Origin: Oscillospiraceae bacterium
GTDB taxonomy: Bacteria; Bacillota; Clostridia; Oscillospirales; Acutalibacteraceae
Assembly (NCBI GenBank): GCA_003505905.1
Contig: DNXM01000244.1
Span: forward strand, 1 to 5,569
Direction: 5' to 3'
DNA: 5,569 nucleotides
The position numbers and the translations under genes were made by a program. Positions 1-5,569 of this stretch are shown here, piece by piece (positions within the stretch are counted from its first letter, which is position 1; every line of letters begins with the position of its first letter). The notes under the pieces are model-generated. The model made no database searches. It saw only the letters and a list, made by a program, of their open reading frames with translations, and was not told where the DNA came from.

Positions 1-609
1 GACAAGGCGGTCAACCCGACCAATGTCATGGGTGCCTCCAAGCGCATTACGGAATTGATTATTCAATACTTTGAACGCAAAAACACGGGCACGCACTTCG
101 CCGCCGTTCGCTTCGGCAATGTGCTCGGCTCAAACGGCAGCGTTATTCCGATTTTCAAGGAGCAGATTGAACACGGCGGTCCCGTCACCGTCACCCACAA
201 GGACATTACCCGCTACTTTATGACCATTCCCGAAGCGGCACAGCTCGTCTGCCAAGCCGGCGGCTTGAGCCAAGGCGGCGAAATCTTTGTGCTGGACATG
301 GGCGAACCCGTGAGCATCACCTCGCTTGCCGAAAAGCTCATCAGCCTTTCGGGCTACAAGCCGTATGAGGATATTAAAATTGAATTCACGGGGCTTCGTC
401 CCGGCGAAAAGCTCTATGAAGAACTGACGCTCAGCGAAGAGGAATGCGAAATGCAGCTGACCGCCAACAACAAAATTTTTGTGCTGCCGCCCGTAGAATT
501 CGAGAACGAAAAACTCGAGCAGGGCTTGGAAGCGCTGAAGAATGTGAACGCAGGCAATGTTCGTGAGCTGATTCGCAGCCTTGTGCCGAATTACCACGAA
601 GCAAAATAA
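1..609 (+). CDS. Nucleotide-sugar 4,6-dehydratase, CapD/FlaA1/WbpM type (3' part, 5' end cut by window)
   Basis: The reading frame is open from base 1 and ends at TAA 607-609, giving 202 visible C-terminal residues; the ATG at 28 is internal. The first residues read DKAVNPTNVMGASKR, the hallmark of the extended SDR family that includes WbpM, FlaA1, PglF, CapD and CapE. The usual YxxxK is replaced by MxxxK (Met10, Lys14), as in the Ser-Met-Lys triad of UDP-GlcNAc 4,6-dehydratases. Further family blocks are RFGNVLGSNGS (37-47), TRYFMTIPEA (70-79) and GLRPGEKLYEEL (131-142). By family knowledge it removes water from UDP-GlcNAc to give a UDP-4-keto-6-deoxy sugar, the precursor of bacillosamine, QuiNAc, FucNAc and similar residues. 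The Rossmann NAD-binding half lies upstream, and so would any N-terminal membrane segments. The membrane-bound CapD/FlaA1 long form (about 600 residues) therefore cannot be separated from the short CapE/PglF-core form; the tail slightly favours the long form. The exact product is not determined. Confidence 0.93.
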   Translation, partial: DKAVNPTNVMGASKRITELIIQYFERKNTGTHFAAVRFGNVLGSNGSVIPIFKEQIEHGGPVTVTHKDITRYFMTIPEAAQLVCQAGGLSQGGEIFVLDMGEPVSITSLAEKLISLSGYKPYEDIKIEFTGLRPGEKLYEELTLSEEECEMQLTANNKIFVLPPVEFENEKLEQGLEALKNVNAGNVRELIRSLVPNYHEAK

Positions 610-636
610 AAAAGGCGTTCAATCGCTAAATCGAAT

Positions 637-643
637 GGAGGAG
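637..643 (+). promoter_or_regulatory. Ribosome binding site deciding the start of the first GT2 gene
   Basis: GGAGGAG sits here, and its GGAGG core ends 8 nt before the ATG at 650. This favours 650 over the in-frame ATGs at 581, which lies inside the dehydratase gene, and at 635, which has no purine-rich site at proper spacing. Confidence 0.85.
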
Positions 644-649
644 TGGAGC

Positions 650-1471
650 ATGAATTACCTTTATGAAGATGTGAAGATTTCTGTTTTGATGGGTATTTAC
701 AACTGCGCCGACACGCTTGCCGAAAGCATCGAGTCCGTACTCAACCAAACGCACGCCAACATTGAATTCATCATGTGTGACGACGGCTCGAGCGACAACA
801 CCTACGAGGTCGCAAAAAGCTACGCCGACAAAGACGACCGCATCGTACTGCTCAAAAACGAAAAGAACATCACCCTCGGGCCGACGCTCAACCGCTGTCT
901 TTCAGTTGCAACGGGCAAGTATTGCGCACGCATGGACGGTGACGATGTTTCCACACCCGACCGTTTTGAAAAACAAGTTCGCTTTTTAGAGGAACATCCG
1001 CAATACGCCGTGGTCGGCACCTTCATGCAAATATACGGCACCGACACCGTCCGCACCGTCAGCGAATTTCCCGAAATAGAACGCTTGGCGTTCGGTAACC
1101 CCTGCTGTCACGCAACCATCCTCATGCACACCGAAGTCTATAGAGCACTCGGTGGATATTCCGACGACCTTAAGCTGGCAAGAATCGAAGATGTCGATTT
1201 GTTCTGGCGCCTTTACTTGGCAGGTTACAAGGCAGCCAACATTTTGGAACCGCTTTACATTGTTCGAGAGGACGCCTTCACTTACAAACGAAGAAAAGCC
1301 AAGTTTAATCTGCGACTTTCTTCGTATTTGCTCAACCGCTGCAAACAGGCAAAGTTAAGTAAAAAATATTACATCATTTGCCTTAAACCCATTCTTTCCG
1401 CTGTTATTCCGAAAAGACTAATGATTCTGTATCACTTAAAGGCCGACACAAAAATGCAACAAAAAGGATAA
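650..1471 (+). CDS. Glycosyltransferase family 2 (GT-A fold)
   Basis: This 273-residue protein is predicted to transfer a sugar from a nucleotide-sugar donor to the growing lipid-linked repeat unit at the cytoplasmic face of the membrane. The N-terminal strand ISVLMGIYN (10-18) is followed by CDDGSSDNT (43-51), the nucleotide-binding block of GT2. The metal-binding DXD-like motif is DGDD at 96-99 (ARMDGDD). The acceptor-side region NPCCHATILMHTEVY (150-164) and GGY (168-170) lead to the catalytic-base motif ED at 180-181 (RIEDVDLFWRL). The tail from about 225 is basic and hydrophobic and may sit on the membrane. Length is normal for a single-domain GT2. The gene starts 40 nt after the dehydratase stop and ends 8 nt before the polymerase start, so co-transcription is likely. 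Donor and acceptor sugars cannot be read from the sequence. Confidence 0.93.
   Translation: MNYLYEDVKISVLMGIYNCADTLAESIESVLNQTHANIEFIMCDDGSSDNTYEVAKSYADKDDRIVLLKNEKNITLGPTLNRCLSVATGKYCARMDGDDVSTPDRFEKQVRFLEEHPQYAVVGTFMQIYGTDTVRTVSEFPEIERLAFGNPCCHATILMHTEVYRALGGYSDDLKLARIEDVDLFWRLYLAGYKAANILEPLYIVREDAFTYKRRKAKFNLRLSSYLLNRCKQAKLSKKYYIICLKPILSAVIPKRLMILYHLKADTKMQQKG
1463..1468 (+). promoter_or_regulatory. Weak ribosome binding site of the polymerase gene
   Basis: AAAGGA lies across the last codons of the preceding gene, 11 nt before the ATG at 1480. The spacing is longer than ideal, and the stop-to-start gap is only 8 nt. Translation of the membrane protein therefore probably depends partly on ribosomes arriving from the GT2 gene (inference). 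Confidence 0.55.
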
Positions 1472-1479
1472 TAAGTGTT

Positions 1480-2616
1480 ATGACAACAAACCTGTTAACC
1501 GTTTTTTTGTTCTCTTATTTCTTCTCTCTTATCGGTGACCGTGTGCCGAGCTTGGGGCATAATGTTTGGGGCAAAAAAAAAGCAAATTTTATCGTTATGG
1601 CAATTCCGACCGCTATTATGCTGCTTTTTTCGCTGCTGCGCAATAATATCGGCGACACCTTCTACTACACCTACACCTATGATTTGAATATCGAAAACGG
1701 AATCGTGCAGCCGCAATTCGGCTCAAAAGCGTTTCTCTTCGAAACTATGCAGTACCTGCTGCAAAAATCAGGCTTTGAATCGCATTCCCTCGTTACGGTC
1801 TGTTCTCTGCTCACCATCATTCCCATGGCACTGTTTCTGCGCAACTACGCTTTCAGTTTTGATACCGCTGTTTTTCTCTTTTTCACCACAGGCCTTTACA
1901 CCTCAACCATGAACGGCATCCGTCAGTATGTGGCAACCGGCATTCTGCTCATGGGTACAAGGTTTTTGTTTTCTCCGAAAAAGTCGGACTTTTTCAAATA
2001 TCTTATCTTGATTTTCATCGCCTACCTCATCCACAGCTCTGCTTTGGTAATGATACCACTGTACTTTTTGTGCCGTCAACGAGCTTGGTCTTTGTCGACC
2101 TTTGCCATCATCGGCGGTGGTATGCTTGCCCTGTTCTTTGTCAGTATGTTCATGCCCTCGTTCATGGATATGCTGCAGGACGGTGACTATGAGATTTACA
2201 CACAGGGTTGGTTTGATGAAGGCAGCCGTGAAACCGGCACGGAGATTTTCCGCATTTTGTTTAACTGTCTGCATGTTGCGCTATCCATCAATTTTTCCAA
2301 AGAAATACGCTCTGTTTCACCGGTGTGCGATATCTTGATTAACCTTTCCGTTGTGCACGCCGCCATCTATATGCTGGCAGGCTACAACTGGATTTTCGCT
2401 CGCTTTGCTTTCTACACCGCACCTTATGTCATCCTTTTGCTTTCACTGATTTTCGGTATTTGCCTCAAACAAAAACGAAACCAAGCGCTTTATGTTTTGC
2501 TTATCGCTGCCTATTTGGTTTTCTTTGTCAAAGAAGCTTACGCAACCGGCATGGATTTGTACTCTTCCGATTTCTTCACACCGAACAACAACACCTGGTT
2601 TGAATTCTTGCGTTAA
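1480..2616 (+). CDS. EpsG-family (Wzy-like) polysaccharide polymerase, polytopic membrane protein
   Basis: The product is 378 residues and strongly hydrophobic, with about ten membrane segments. Clear ones are near 5-19, 36-54, 104-120, 128-143, 151-164, 173-196 and 203-226, with at least three more before the C-terminus. Family-like landmarks are SLLRNNIGDTFYY after the second helix (Asp59), MNGIRQYVA (144-152, Arg148), the HSSALVMIPLYF stretch starting at His185, and ARFAFYT in a late helix. These match the EpsG-like pattern of exopolysaccharide polymerases, which join exported repeat units on the outer face of the membrane. A larger non-membrane segment from about 227 to 255 (DMLQDGDYEIY..., EGSRETGTE) is probably the extracellular loop. 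The sequence of this family is poorly conserved, so a related role such as flippase or O-antigen ligase cannot be fully excluded. The NGIRQ and HSSA blocks, the length and the neighbours make polymerase the best reading. It is probably the only integral membrane transport/assembly protein in the window. Confidence 0.85.
   Translation: MTTNLLTVFLFSYFFSLIGDRVPSLGHNVWGKKKANFIVMAIPTAIMLLFSLLRNNIGDTFYYTYTYDLNIENGIVQPQFGSKAFLFETMQYLLQKSGFESHSLVTVCSLLTIIPMALFLRNYAFSFDTAVFLFFTTGLYTSTMNGIRQYVATGILLMGTRFLFSPKKSDFFKYLILIFIAYLIHSSALVMIPLYFLCRQRAWSLSTFAIIGGGMLALFFVSMFMPSFMDMLQDGDYEIYTQGWFDEGSRETGTEIFRILFNCLHVALSINFSKEIRSVSPVCDILINLSVVHAAIYMLAGYNWIFARFAFYTAPYVILLLSLIFGICLKQKRNQALYVLLIAAYLVFFVKEAYATGMDLYSSDFFTPNNNTWFEFLR
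1573..1581 (+). repeat. A9 homopolymer tract inside the polymerase gene
   Basis: Nine consecutive A bases encode Lys32-Lys33-Lys34 in the cytoplasmic loop between the first two membrane segments of the polymerase. A one-base slip here would frameshift the protein after about 34 residues. The tract is directly visible; a switching role is not shown. Confidence 0.6.
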
Positions 2617-2621
2617 AGGAG
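2615..2621 (+). promoter_or_regulatory. Ribosome binding site deciding the start of the GT32-like gene
   Basis: AAAGGAG overlaps the TAA of the polymerase gene (2614-2616) and lies 8 nt before the ATG at 2630. It supports 2630 over the in-frame upstream ATG at 2492, which lies inside the polymerase coding region and would add 46 residues unlike the family N-terminus. Confidence 0.85.
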
Positions 2622-2629
2622 AGCAGCCT

Positions 2630-3346
2630 ATGAATAAGACGATTCATTATTTTTGGTTCGGTCACGGCGAAAAAAGTGCGCTTATTCAAAAGTGCATTGC
2701 TTCTTGGCAAAAAGCGTTCCCCGATTTTGAAATCAAAGAGTGGAACGAAGAAAATTTTGATGTTCGTTCCAACCTCTATATCAGCCAAGCCTATGACGCC
2801 AAAAAATATGCCTTCGTTTCCGACTACGCTCGGTTCAAGGTGTTATACGAGCAAGGAGGCTTGTACTTTGACACCGATGTGGAAGTGATTGCACCGTTTT
2901 ATGACCTGCTCGAGCAGGATGCCATTGCCGCATTTGAGGACGACACTTATGTTGCACCCGGGCTGATTCTTTGGGCAAAGGAGCCGGGCAACGAGCTGTT
3001 TAAAACGATGATGGATTTATACGAGAATATGTCGTTTCTCAACGAGGACGGCACGCACAATATCATCACCATCTGCAAATATTTCACCGCCGAGCTGCAA
3101 AAGCACGGCTTAAAAAAGAACGACGGAACCGTTCAGCTCTGCGCCGGCTTTTCCGTTTATCCGCCCGAATATTTCTGCCCGTTCAACGACCTGACGGGCG
3201 TGATGAAAAAAACAAAAAACACCAAAGCCATTCATTGGTACGCCAAAACCTGGCTGAGCAAAAAAGATATTTTGCGCAACAAAATCACCCGCATTCTTCA
3301 CCGCTTTTTGGGTGTGAACTTCTTCCACCGAGGTGAAAAAGGATGA
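2630..3346 (+). CDS. GT32-like glycosyltransferase with DXD sugar-binding region (Gly_transf_sug family)
   Basis: The 238-residue protein begins MNKTIHYFWFG, the usual opening strand of the Gly_transf_sug/OCH1-like family (IPKxIHxxWFG). It continues with SWQKAFPDFEIKEWNEENFD (25-44). The core is SDYARFKVLYEQGGLYFDTD (64-83), in which Asp65 and Arg68 precede the DXD motif Asp81-Thr82-Asp83 that binds the metal and nucleotide sugar. Near the C-terminus AIHWYAKTWL (His202, Trp208) matches the family's H-x(5)-W element. In bacterial capsule loci such enzymes often add a galactose- or mannose-type sugar to the repeat unit; the actual sugar here is unknown. The basic tail after the HxxxxxW element could help membrane association. 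The gene follows the polymerase by 13 nt and overlaps the next gene by 4 nt, so it is a full operon member. No key residue appears to be missing and the length is normal for the bacterial branch. Confidence 0.9.
   Translation: MNKTIHYFWFGHGEKSALIQKCIASWQKAFPDFEIKEWNEENFDVRSNLYISQAYDAKKYAFVSDYARFKVLYEQGGLYFDTDVEVIAPFYDLLEQDAIAAFEDDTYVAPGLILWAKEPGNELFKTMMDLYENMSFLNEDGTHNIITICKYFTAELQKHGLKKNDGTVQLCAGFSVYPPEYFCPFNDLTGVMKKTKNTKAIHWYAKTWLSKKDILRNKITRILHRFLGVNFFHRGEKG
3330..3336 (+). promoter_or_regulatory. Ribosome binding site for the GT4 gene inside the previous gene
   Basis: GAGGTGA is a good match to the anti-Shine-Dalgarno complement and ends 6 nt before the ATG at 3343. The start overlaps the preceding TGA as ATGA (3343-3346), the classic arrangement for translational coupling. 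Confidence 0.75.
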
Positions 3347-4524
3347 AAAAAAAATCCGTTTTAATCGTCAGCGGCGGCATGGAAATCGGCGGCATTGAGC
3401 GCAGCTTGTTGGGGCTGCTCAACGCCATGGATTACGAAAGGTACGAGGTTGATTTACAGCTGTTTTCCGTCGGCGGTGAGCTGCTCAAATTCATCGACAG
3501 CCGCTGCAATATACTGCCCGAAATTCGTGTCTGCGCCACGATGGTGCAGCCGATTGCCTCGGTGCTGAAAACGCACCCGGTGCTCGGCATCAAACGGGCG
3601 GTTACCAAAATTATGACCGAGCGGAAATACGGCACGGACGATGCCGCAACCTTTGCACTGTTGGCAGAATACTGGCACCGCTGTGTCGGCTCGATGCCGA
3701 AAATCCAAAAGCATTACGACACGGCAATCAGCTTCATGTGGCCGCACGATTTTGCGGCAAAAAATGTGAATGCCGACCGCAAAATCGCTTGGATTCACAC
3801 CGACTACACCCGGGCGAACATGAACTTTCAGCAGGATGAAACCGTTTGGAACTGCTTTGACAAAATCGCAGGCGTTTCCGACGAGGTTTGCAGCACCTTT
3901 GCTTCCGTTTACCCGAATCTTGCCGAAAAGCTGATTACCATTGAAAATATTTTGCCCGAAAAGTTGGTCCGTGCGCAAGCGGAAGAATTTGTGCCGAACG
4001 ACATGGATACAAGCGAAAAGACCGTTCTTTCCGTCGGTCGTGTCTGCCACGCCAAAGGCTTTGAGTTGGCGGCGCAAAGCGCAAAAATCATGCGGGACAA
4101 CGGCGTAAAATTCAAATGGTACATTCTCGGCTACGGGCCCGACGAAGCCTTGTTAAAAAGCGAAATCGAACGGCTTCAGGTCGGCGATTGTTTTGTTTTT
4201 CTCGGTAAAAAGGCGAACCCGTACCCCTACATGAACGCCTGCACCGTTTATGCACAGCCGTCCCGTTACGAGGGCAAGGCGGTGACGGTGCGTGAGGCGC
4301 AGATGCTCGGCAAACCCGTGTTGATTACCGATTACGAAACCGCACCGAGCCAAGTGGAAAACGGTGTGGACGGTGTGATTTGCCCCATGGGCGTGGAATC
4401 GGTGGCGCAGGCGCTGACCGATTTGCTCGCCGATGAATCCACTCAAGCCAAGCTGATTCAAAACTGTGGCGAGCGGGATTACAGCAACCGCTCCTTTATG
4501 CAGGTTGTGTATTCGCTTCTTTGA
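3343..4524 (+). CDS. Glycosyltransferase family 4 (GT-B fold, Glycos_transf_1)
   Basis: This 393-residue protein is predicted to be a retaining glycosyltransferase adding a sugar to the lipid-linked repeat unit. The N-terminal Rossmann-like domain opens with KSVLIVSGGMEIGGIERSLL (4-23), where the GG loop follows the first strand as in GT4 acceptor domains. WIHTDY (His152 and Asp154) is a common block of this subfamily. The donor domain begins at VLSVGR (228-233) followed by the AKGF region, then YILGYGP (260-266), then YAQPSRYEG. The diagnostic EX7E motif is Glu310 and Glu318 (EGKAVTVREA), followed by GKPVLITDY. The C-terminus (NRSFMQVVYSLL) looks natural, so the protein is not truncated. Codons 2-4 are AAA AAA AAA. 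The start is fixed by the ATGA overlap with the previous gene. A 60-nt gap follows, the largest in the window. Sugar specificity cannot be deduced. Confidence 0.93.
   Translation: MKKKSVLIVSGGMEIGGIERSLLGLLNAMDYERYEVDLQLFSVGGELLKFIDSRCNILPEIRVCATMVQPIASVLKTHPVLGIKRAVTKIMTERKYGTDDAATFALLAEYWHRCVGSMPKIQKHYDTAISFMWPHDFAAKNVNADRKIAWIHTDYTRANMNFQQDETVWNCFDKIAGVSDEVCSTFASVYPNLAEKLITIENILPEKLVRAQAEEFVPNDMDTSEKTVLSVGRVCHAKGFELAAQSAKIMRDNGVKFKWYILGYGPDEALLKSEIERLQVGDCFVFLGKKANPYPYMNACTVYAQPSRYEGKAVTVREAQMLGKPVLITDYETAPSQVENGVDGVICPMGVESVAQALTDLLADESTQAKLIQNCGERDYSNRSFMQVVYSLL
3346..3354 (+). repeat. A9 homopolymer tract at codons 2-4 of the GT4 gene
   Basis: Nine A bases directly after the ATG encode Lys2-Lys3-Lys4. 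Gain or loss of one base would abolish the full-length enzyme. A-rich second to fourth codons are also common because they keep the start region unstructured, so the tract alone does not prove phase variation. Confidence 0.6.
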
Positions 4525-4534
4525 GTTTTTCACC

Positions 4535-4566
4535 TTTTTCACAAATTGCGATGTGAGAAAATTTTT
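4535..4566 (+). terminator. Weak hairpin with T5 tract between the GT4 and second GT2 genes (possible attenuator)
   Basis: Arms 4535-4543 (TTTTTCACA) and 4552-4560 (TGTGAGAAA) can form a 9-bp stem with one G-U pair and an 8-nt loop. TTTTT follows at 4562-4566. The outer half is A-U only and there are just three G-C or C-G pairs, so it is a weak terminator at most. It precedes the ribosome binding site of the next gene and may lower, rather than end, downstream transcription (inference). Confidence 0.25.
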
Positions 4567-4572
4567 GATAAA

Positions 4573-4577
4573 GAGGG
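4573..4577 (+). promoter_or_regulatory. Ribosome binding site deciding the start of the second GT2 gene
   Basis: GAGGG within AAGAGGGAT ends 7 nt before the ATG at 4585. The ATG at 4578 is in another frame. The in-frame TTG at 4546 has no such site. Confidence 0.75.
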
Positions 4578-4584
4578 ATGCCTT

Positions 4585-5569
4585 ATGGTTCGCTTATCGG
4601 TGATTATTCCGATTTACAATGCGGAAAAATTTCTGCCGCTTTGCTTGGATTCGATGACGAAGCAAACCGTTTTTGCCGACATGGAGCTGATTTTAGTCGA
4701 TGACGGCTCCAAGGACGGCAGTGCGGAAATCTGCGATGCGTTTGCCGCCGAGCATCCGAACACCGTTGTGGTGCATCAACCCAACGGCGGCGTGAGCCGA
4801 GCGAGAAATGCCGGAATCGAAAAAGCACAGGGCAGGTACATCGGCTTTTGCGATGCGGACGACACCCTTGATAAAGACTATTATGAAAAGCTTTTGCTCG
4901 CCGCCGAACAAACCGACAGCGATTTTTCCTTTTGCGGCATGACCTTTGACCGAACGGAAGGCAAAAGAGAACAGCCGTTATTTTTTCCGAGCGCAACAGT
5001 TGTGGAAAACGAAGAAATCGTTGCAAAATTCGCTCGTAAAATGCTCACGGACGGTCAGCAAAACAGCGTATGTTGCAAAGTAATTCGCCGAAATCTCATC
5101 ATGGAAAATCATGTGCGGTTTCCCACCGACATCCGCATCGGTGAAGATAAAATTTTTGTGCTTTCCCTTCTAAAATTCTGCCGCCGTATTGTTTCGGTTG
5201 ACTCAAAGGGATATTATTATCGGGATGTCGGTTCGAGTGCGATGCACTCCAACAAAAAAATGGAAGTGTTACTTTCAACCGATGAAATCGAAATGAATTT
5301 GTTCACCTCGCTGGGGTTGGACTTTGACACCGTGCGATGTGAAAAATCCGTTTTTCTGTTCACGGAGCTTGCCGATTTTTTACAGCGGGAGCTTCAGGTG
5401 TCCTGCAAGCGAGCCAAGCTTTCGATTCGAGAAAATTTTGGTTGTGACGAGCTGATGAAAAAAATTGACTTCGCCGTACCCTTTGTTCAAGCAAATTACG
5501 GCAAAATCTATTCCCTGCTCGCCGCCGCTTTCCAAAAGCGAAGCATGACCCGAACCATGGCGGTGCTCA
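4585..5569 (+). CDS. Glycosyltransferase family 2 (GT-A fold), 3' end cut by window
   Basis: Translation from ATG 4585 stays open to the right edge, giving 328 complete codons without a stop. The N-terminus MVRLSVIIPIYNAEKFL is the textbook GT2 opening strand. It is followed by LVDDGSKDGS (37-46) for nucleotide binding, NGGVSRARNAGI (67-78), and the DXD-type motif DADD (90-93) in FCDADDTLD for metal and donor binding. GEDKIFV (186-192) supplies the ED catalytic-base region, and CCKVIRRNLI (154-163 region) is the usual element before it. This is the EpsJ/EpsH-like class common in exopolysaccharide loci. Residues from about 215 onward are a mostly helical, charged extension beyond the catalytic core, with no motif I recognise; it could contact the membrane or acceptor. 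The gene follows the GT4 gene after 60 nt that contain a weak hairpin. It shows little specific similarity to the first GT2 beyond the shared fold motifs, so recent duplication is unlikely. Confidence 0.93.
   Translation, partial: MVRLSVIIPIYNAEKFLPLCLDSMTKQTVFADMELILVDDGSKDGSAEICDAFAAEHPNTVVVHQPNGGVSRARNAGIEKAQGRYIGFCDADDTLDKDYYEKLLLAAEQTDSDFSFCGMTFDRTEGKREQPLFFPSATVVENEEIVAKFARKMLTDGQQNSVCCKVIRRNLIMENHVRFPTDIRIGEDKIFVLSLLKFCRRIVSVDSKGYYYRDVGSSAMHSNKKMEVLLSTDEIEMNLFTSLGLDFDTVRCEKSVFLFTELADFLQRELQVSCKRAKLSIRENFGCDELMKKIDFAVPFVQANYGKIYSLLAAAFQKRSMTRTMAVL

Noticed and set aside
130..597. A 155-codon open frame on the - strand inside the dehydratase gene
   Set aside because: It is fully antisense to a conserved coding region, and its product has no recognisable domain.
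581..649. Upstream in-frame starts for the first GT2 gene at 581 and 635
   Set aside because: The 581 start lies inside the dehydratase gene and neither has a ribosome binding site at suitable spacing. GGAGG before 650 fits, and homology-like sequence begins only after residue 9 of that start.
610..649. Promoter or terminator in the 40-nt gap after the dehydratase
   Set aside because: No credible -35/-10 pair and no hairpin with a T-tract can be seen; only the ribosome binding site is supported.
2492..2629. Upstream in-frame start for the GT32-like gene at 2492
   Set aside because: It would overlap 125 nt of the polymerase gene. The strong AAAGGAG before 2630 and the family-typical N-terminus MNKTIHYFWFG both point to 2630.
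3454..4077. A 207-codon open frame on the - strand inside the GT4 gene
   Set aside because: It is antisense to a gene with clear GT4 motifs, its translation is rich in His, Arg, Phe and Val without any family motif, and no ribosome binding site pattern supports it. It is a by-product of the coding strand's codon use.
4153..5026. Open frames on the - strand at 4153-4542 and 4604-5026
   Set aside because: They are antisense to GT4 and GT2 coding sequence with well-preserved motifs, and their translations are low-complexity Arg/His/Cys-rich or featureless.
1..5569. Mobile elements, CRISPR arrays, tRNA/rRNA genes, or long direct or inverted repeats
   Set aside because: Nothing of this kind was visible by eye; coding sequence fills almost the whole window.

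Overview
This window is an internal piece of a surface-polysaccharide (capsule or exopolysaccharide) biosynthesis cluster. All six genes lie on the + strand and are tightly packed like an operon. Strong GGAGG-like ribosome binding sites, an EpsG-type polymerase, and the mix of sugar-nucleotide enzyme and glycosyltransferases fit a low-to-mid GC Gram-positive bacterium, probably a Clostridia/Bacillota gut-type lineage. That placement is inference from style, because no taxonomic marker gene is present.

Layout: (1) 1-609, the 3' end of a CapD/FlaA1/WbpM-type nucleotide-sugar 4,6-dehydratase, cut by the left edge. (2) 650-1471, a GT-A fold family 2 glycosyltransferase. (3) 1480-2616, a polytopic membrane protein of the EpsG/Wzy-like polymerase family. 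(4) 2630-3346, a GT32-like (Gly_transf_sug, DXD) glycosyltransferase. (5) 3343-4524, a GT-B fold family 4 glycosyltransferase whose start overlaps the previous stop (ATGA). (6) 4585-5569, a second family 2 glycosyltransferase, open at the right edge. Gaps are 40, 8, 13, -4 and 60 nt. No non-coding stretch is longer than 60 nt, and I see no RNA gene, mobile element, CRISPR array or promoter.

Working model (inference): the dehydratase makes a 4-keto-6-deoxy UDP-amino sugar precursor. The four glycosyltransferases add successive sugars to a lipid-linked repeat unit on the cytoplasmic face. The EpsG-like protein polymerises the exported units outside the membrane. The initiating phosphoglycosyltransferase, flippase and chain-length control proteins expected in such a locus are not here and presumably lie outside the window.

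I found no convincing undescribed system. The points worth a second look are small: two in-frame A9 tracts near the 5' ends of the polymerase and GT4 genes, a weak hairpin plus T-tract in the only sizeable gap, and the fact that genes 5 and 6 share a frame separated by a single TGA.
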